14,567 nt of DNA, taken from CAYOHG01 sp964465125. GTDB lineage: Bacteria > Planctomycetota > Phycisphaerae > UBA1845 > Fen-1342. The stretch covers positions 1 to 14,567 of the forward strand of contig CAYXIO010000078.1 in the NCBI GenBank assembly GCA_964465125.1. The letters run 5' to 3'. Below are positions 13,246 to 14,567 of the stretch, piece by piece. Both the position numbers and the translations under genes were made by a program. The stretch's first letter is position 1; each line of letters opens with the position of its first letter. The notes under the pieces were generated by a model. The model was not told the origin of the DNA. It saw only the letters and a list, made by a program, of their open reading frames with translations, and did not search any database.

Positions 13246-14397
13246 ATGGCCGGCCCGATGCAAAAGGTGAAGCGCGGCGATCCGCTGGCCATCCCGGCGG
13301 CGACGTTCAACACGTTCATCGACGCCGCCCGCGACTTCCAGGAGCGACAGCGCAACGCCCGGCGCGACGCCGTCCGCGAACTGCGCGACACCGGCATCGT
13401 GCTGGTGCGCAACGAGAGCGGTGCCGATCGCGAGCGCTTCGACGTGCTCGGCATCGAAGGCCCGATTATCGAGCGGGTGGACAACGAGGACGAGTTCAAG
13501 CAGCGCGTCGCGCTGCGCGGCGTCGTGCCGTCCAGCCCGCATCCCGGCAAGTTCGCGATCCTGCTCGAACCCGCGAAGGACGACGCGATCGTCCGGGCGT
13601 GCGTGGACGGCGTCTGCGTCGTGCGCGTGCGGATGGTGGACGAAGCGCACGCCTCGGCCGACGTCGCCGTCGGCGTCGCCTCGCGCCTGGAGAGCGGCGA
13701 TTCCGGCACGGCCCGCCTGCTGTGGGTCGAACCGGTCGAGGACCGCCAGGACCCCGAGATCGCCTGGACCGTTTCTCGCATCGGCGGCGGAGGCGGCGGC
13801 AGCGTCACGGCCGCGTTCGCGATAATCACCTCGAAGACCGGCAGCTCGCCGCCGTTCGGCTATGCGGCCGCGCAGGCCACGATGGACGCCGACGGCGCCT
13901 GGACGCAGGTCGGCGGCGGCGCGGCGTACAACAAGGGTGGGACGGGCGTCCCCGCCCGTCATTCGAAGGCATGCATCCGGCGACGGCTACGCATCAATCC
14001 CGATGATGAGCACCGGAATGTCAATGTTCGATACGCCGCGCGCTTCCAGGTCCCAAAGGAACTGCTCGAAGTACGAAACCCCCGTGGACATTTCGTTTGC
14101 GAACGCCTTCACTGGTACGATTTCAACGCCGCAGTCGATGTGCTTGAGATTCTTGAAGATGGTCATCTTCGCGCAGACGTTGTAAACCATGAAGGCGTAC
14201 TTGCCGAACTGTACTTCGACTCCGAGACTCGACTTGACGAAGTCCATTTCGCGGAACGCGCCTCGGTTGTCCGGCCGGACTTCGTAGTCCGGGACGTAGT
14301 AGTCGCTGGAGTATTCGCAGGGAACGCGAACCGGCGACCAGCCGCGCTGAACAAACTGTGCCTTGAAGGCAAGATTGATCGACCGGGGATCGAATAG
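13246..14397 (+). CDS. Phage-type planctomycete protein with chimeric 3' end
   Basis: The first 228 or so residues form a coherent protein beginning MAGPMQKVKRGDPLAIPAAT. They continue through IVLVRNESGADRERFDVLGI, KFAILLEPAKDDAIVRACVD and SRLESGDSGTARLLW to a glycine-rich SRIGGGGGGS hinge. I recall this type as a recurring hypothetical in planctomycete phage-like clusters; no function is known. From about codon 230 (13933) the frame enters a palindromic repeat and then reads the antisense of a restriction endonuclease gene. The last 150 or so residues are therefore not a natural domain. The original 3' end has been lost or displaced. The ATG lies two bases past the WapI-type gene's stop, with no strong ribosome site of its own. 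Confidence 0.6.
   Translation: MAGPMQKVKRGDPLAIPAATFNTFIDAARDFQERQRNARRDAVRELRDTGIVLVRNESGADRERFDVLGIEGPIIERVDNEDEFKQRVALRGVVPSSPHPGKFAILLEPAKDDAIVRACVDGVCVVRVRMVDEAHASADVAVGVASRLESGDSGTARLLWVEPVEDRQDPEIAWTVSRIGGGGGGSVTAAFAIITSKTGSSPPFGYAAAQATMDADGAWTQVGGGAAYNKGGTGVPARHSKACIRRRLRINPDDEHRNVNVRYAARFQVPKELLEVRNPRGHFVCERLHWYDFNAAVDVLEILEDGHLRADVVNHEGVLAELYFDSETRLDEVHFAERASVVRPDFVVRDVVVAGVFAGNANRRPAALNKLCLEGKIDRPGIE
13936..13960 (-). repeat. Palindromic dispersed repeat, copy 2, at a gene junction
   Basis: GACGGGCG (13941-13948) pairs with CGCCCGTC (13953-13960) around TCCC. Read on the minus strand, the element begins GACGGGCGGGGACGCCCGT and ends CCCACC. This is nearly the same as the copy at 3418-3441. 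It sits exactly where the phage-type coding sequence stops making sense, 26 bp before the 3' end of the endonuclease gene. Confidence 0.7.
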
Positions 14398-14412
14398 CAT
14401 GCGCCCCGGCAT
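13987..14412 (-). CDS. BglII/BstYI-family type II restriction endonuclease, 5' part broken
   Basis: This 141-residue frame contains the catalytic core of a type II endonuclease. It matches BstYI and BglII: KTMPGRMLFDPRSINLAFK, MDFVKSSLGVEVQFGKYAF, HIDCGVEIVPVKAFANEMST and a natural end at PVLIIGIDA. The active-site spacing of BglII (Asp84, Glu93, Gln95) is exact here as Asp57, Glu66 and Gln68. BglII cuts AGATCT and BstYI cuts RGATCY; the target here cannot be predicted beyond that resemblance. Family members have 200-220 residues. The frame stays homologous upstream of the ATG (KHKVKVSKEKT, up to about 14484) but has a stop at 14506-14508 and no start codon. The enzyme may therefore be non-functional. 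No methyltransferase is in the window. Confidence 0.75.
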   Translation of the reverse strand: MPGRMLFDPRSINLAFKAQFVQRGWSPVRVPCEYSSDYYVPDYEVRPDNRGAFREMDFVKSSLGVEVQFGKYAFMVYNVCAKMTIFKNLKHIDCGVEIVPVKAFANEMSTGVSYFEQFLWDLEARGVSNIDIPVLIIGIDA

Positions 14413-14567
14413 GGTTTTCTCTTTGCTGACCTTGACCTTGTGCTTGCTCGCGTCCGGGGCTGCTGGCCGGCTCAGCCTGTCGGCCTCTCTGAATCGAGGA
14501 TGCGCTCAAACACTTGGAACATCTGAACAACCGCGCGGCGTCGTGTCGGGTGTGAATCATGCTGCGG
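14413..14567 (-). pseudogene. Frameshifted 5' part of the restriction endonuclease
   Basis: Bases 14413 to about 14484 continue the endonuclease frame without a start (EADRLSRPAAPDASKHKVK). From about 14490 to the window edge a different frame reads RRRAVVQMFQVFERILDSE, which has the helical character of this family's N-terminus. The switch falls in a short AG repeat (CTCTCT at 14485-14490 on the plus strand), consistent with a one-base deletion or a sequencing error. An ATG at 14520-14522 lies in that upstream frame, but the full N-terminus probably extends past the window. Confidence 0.5.

Noticed and set aside
13599..14006. Other plus-strand frames over the phage-type gene
   Set aside because: Arginine-rich shadow frames of the 13246 gene with no independent start or motif.

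Overview
The window is GC-rich bacterial DNA, most likely from an uncultured planctomycete. Four things point that way: a C-terminal dockerin-like calcium-loop domain, a DUF1573 lipoprotein, several short GC-rich palindromic repeat families, and phage-type proteins whose sequence style I associate with Planctomycetota. This placement is inference from gene content; no rRNA or marker gene is present. A run of 10 N shows that the sequence is a scaffolded assembly, probably from a metagenome.

Left part (1-3268): a short remnant of a sialidase-like C-terminus is followed by three minus-strand genes that read as one operon. In transcription order they are a small cysteine-rich secreted protein, an exported protein with a LolA-like middle region, and a DUF1573 lipoprotein. 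An 18-base G homopolymer (C on the coding strand) lies 59-76 bp upstream of the first gene.

Middle part (3269-11693): a glutaryl-CoA-dehydrogenase-type acyl-CoA dehydrogenase (interrupted by the N run) faces an MFS/POT-like transporter, with a perfect hairpin between the two stop codons. After about 780 bp without a convincing gene come a secreted polysaccharide-deacetylase-like enzyme with a strong terminator-like hairpin and a secreted protein with a TIM-barrel-like strand pattern. Then follow three copies of an ACCGGTTTTCAACCGGTGG palindrome and a minus-strand membrane polyferredoxin fused to TPR repeats.

Right part (11715-14567): this is a degraded accessory region. It holds a dockerin-like C-terminal fragment, a DUF2924 remnant with an internal stop and a three-copy 20-nt tandem repeat. 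Next is an 83-nt element folding on paper as a perfect four-way cloverleaf, then a 5'-truncated phage-type gene abutting it. A WapI-type immunity gene, a second phage-type gene with a chimeric 3' end, and a frameshifted BglII/BstYI-family restriction endonuclease on the opposite strand complete it. A palindromic repeat sits at the last junction, and a relative of it occurs 10.5 kb away upstream of the dehydrogenase. The strongest candidate for something undescribed is the cloverleaf element.
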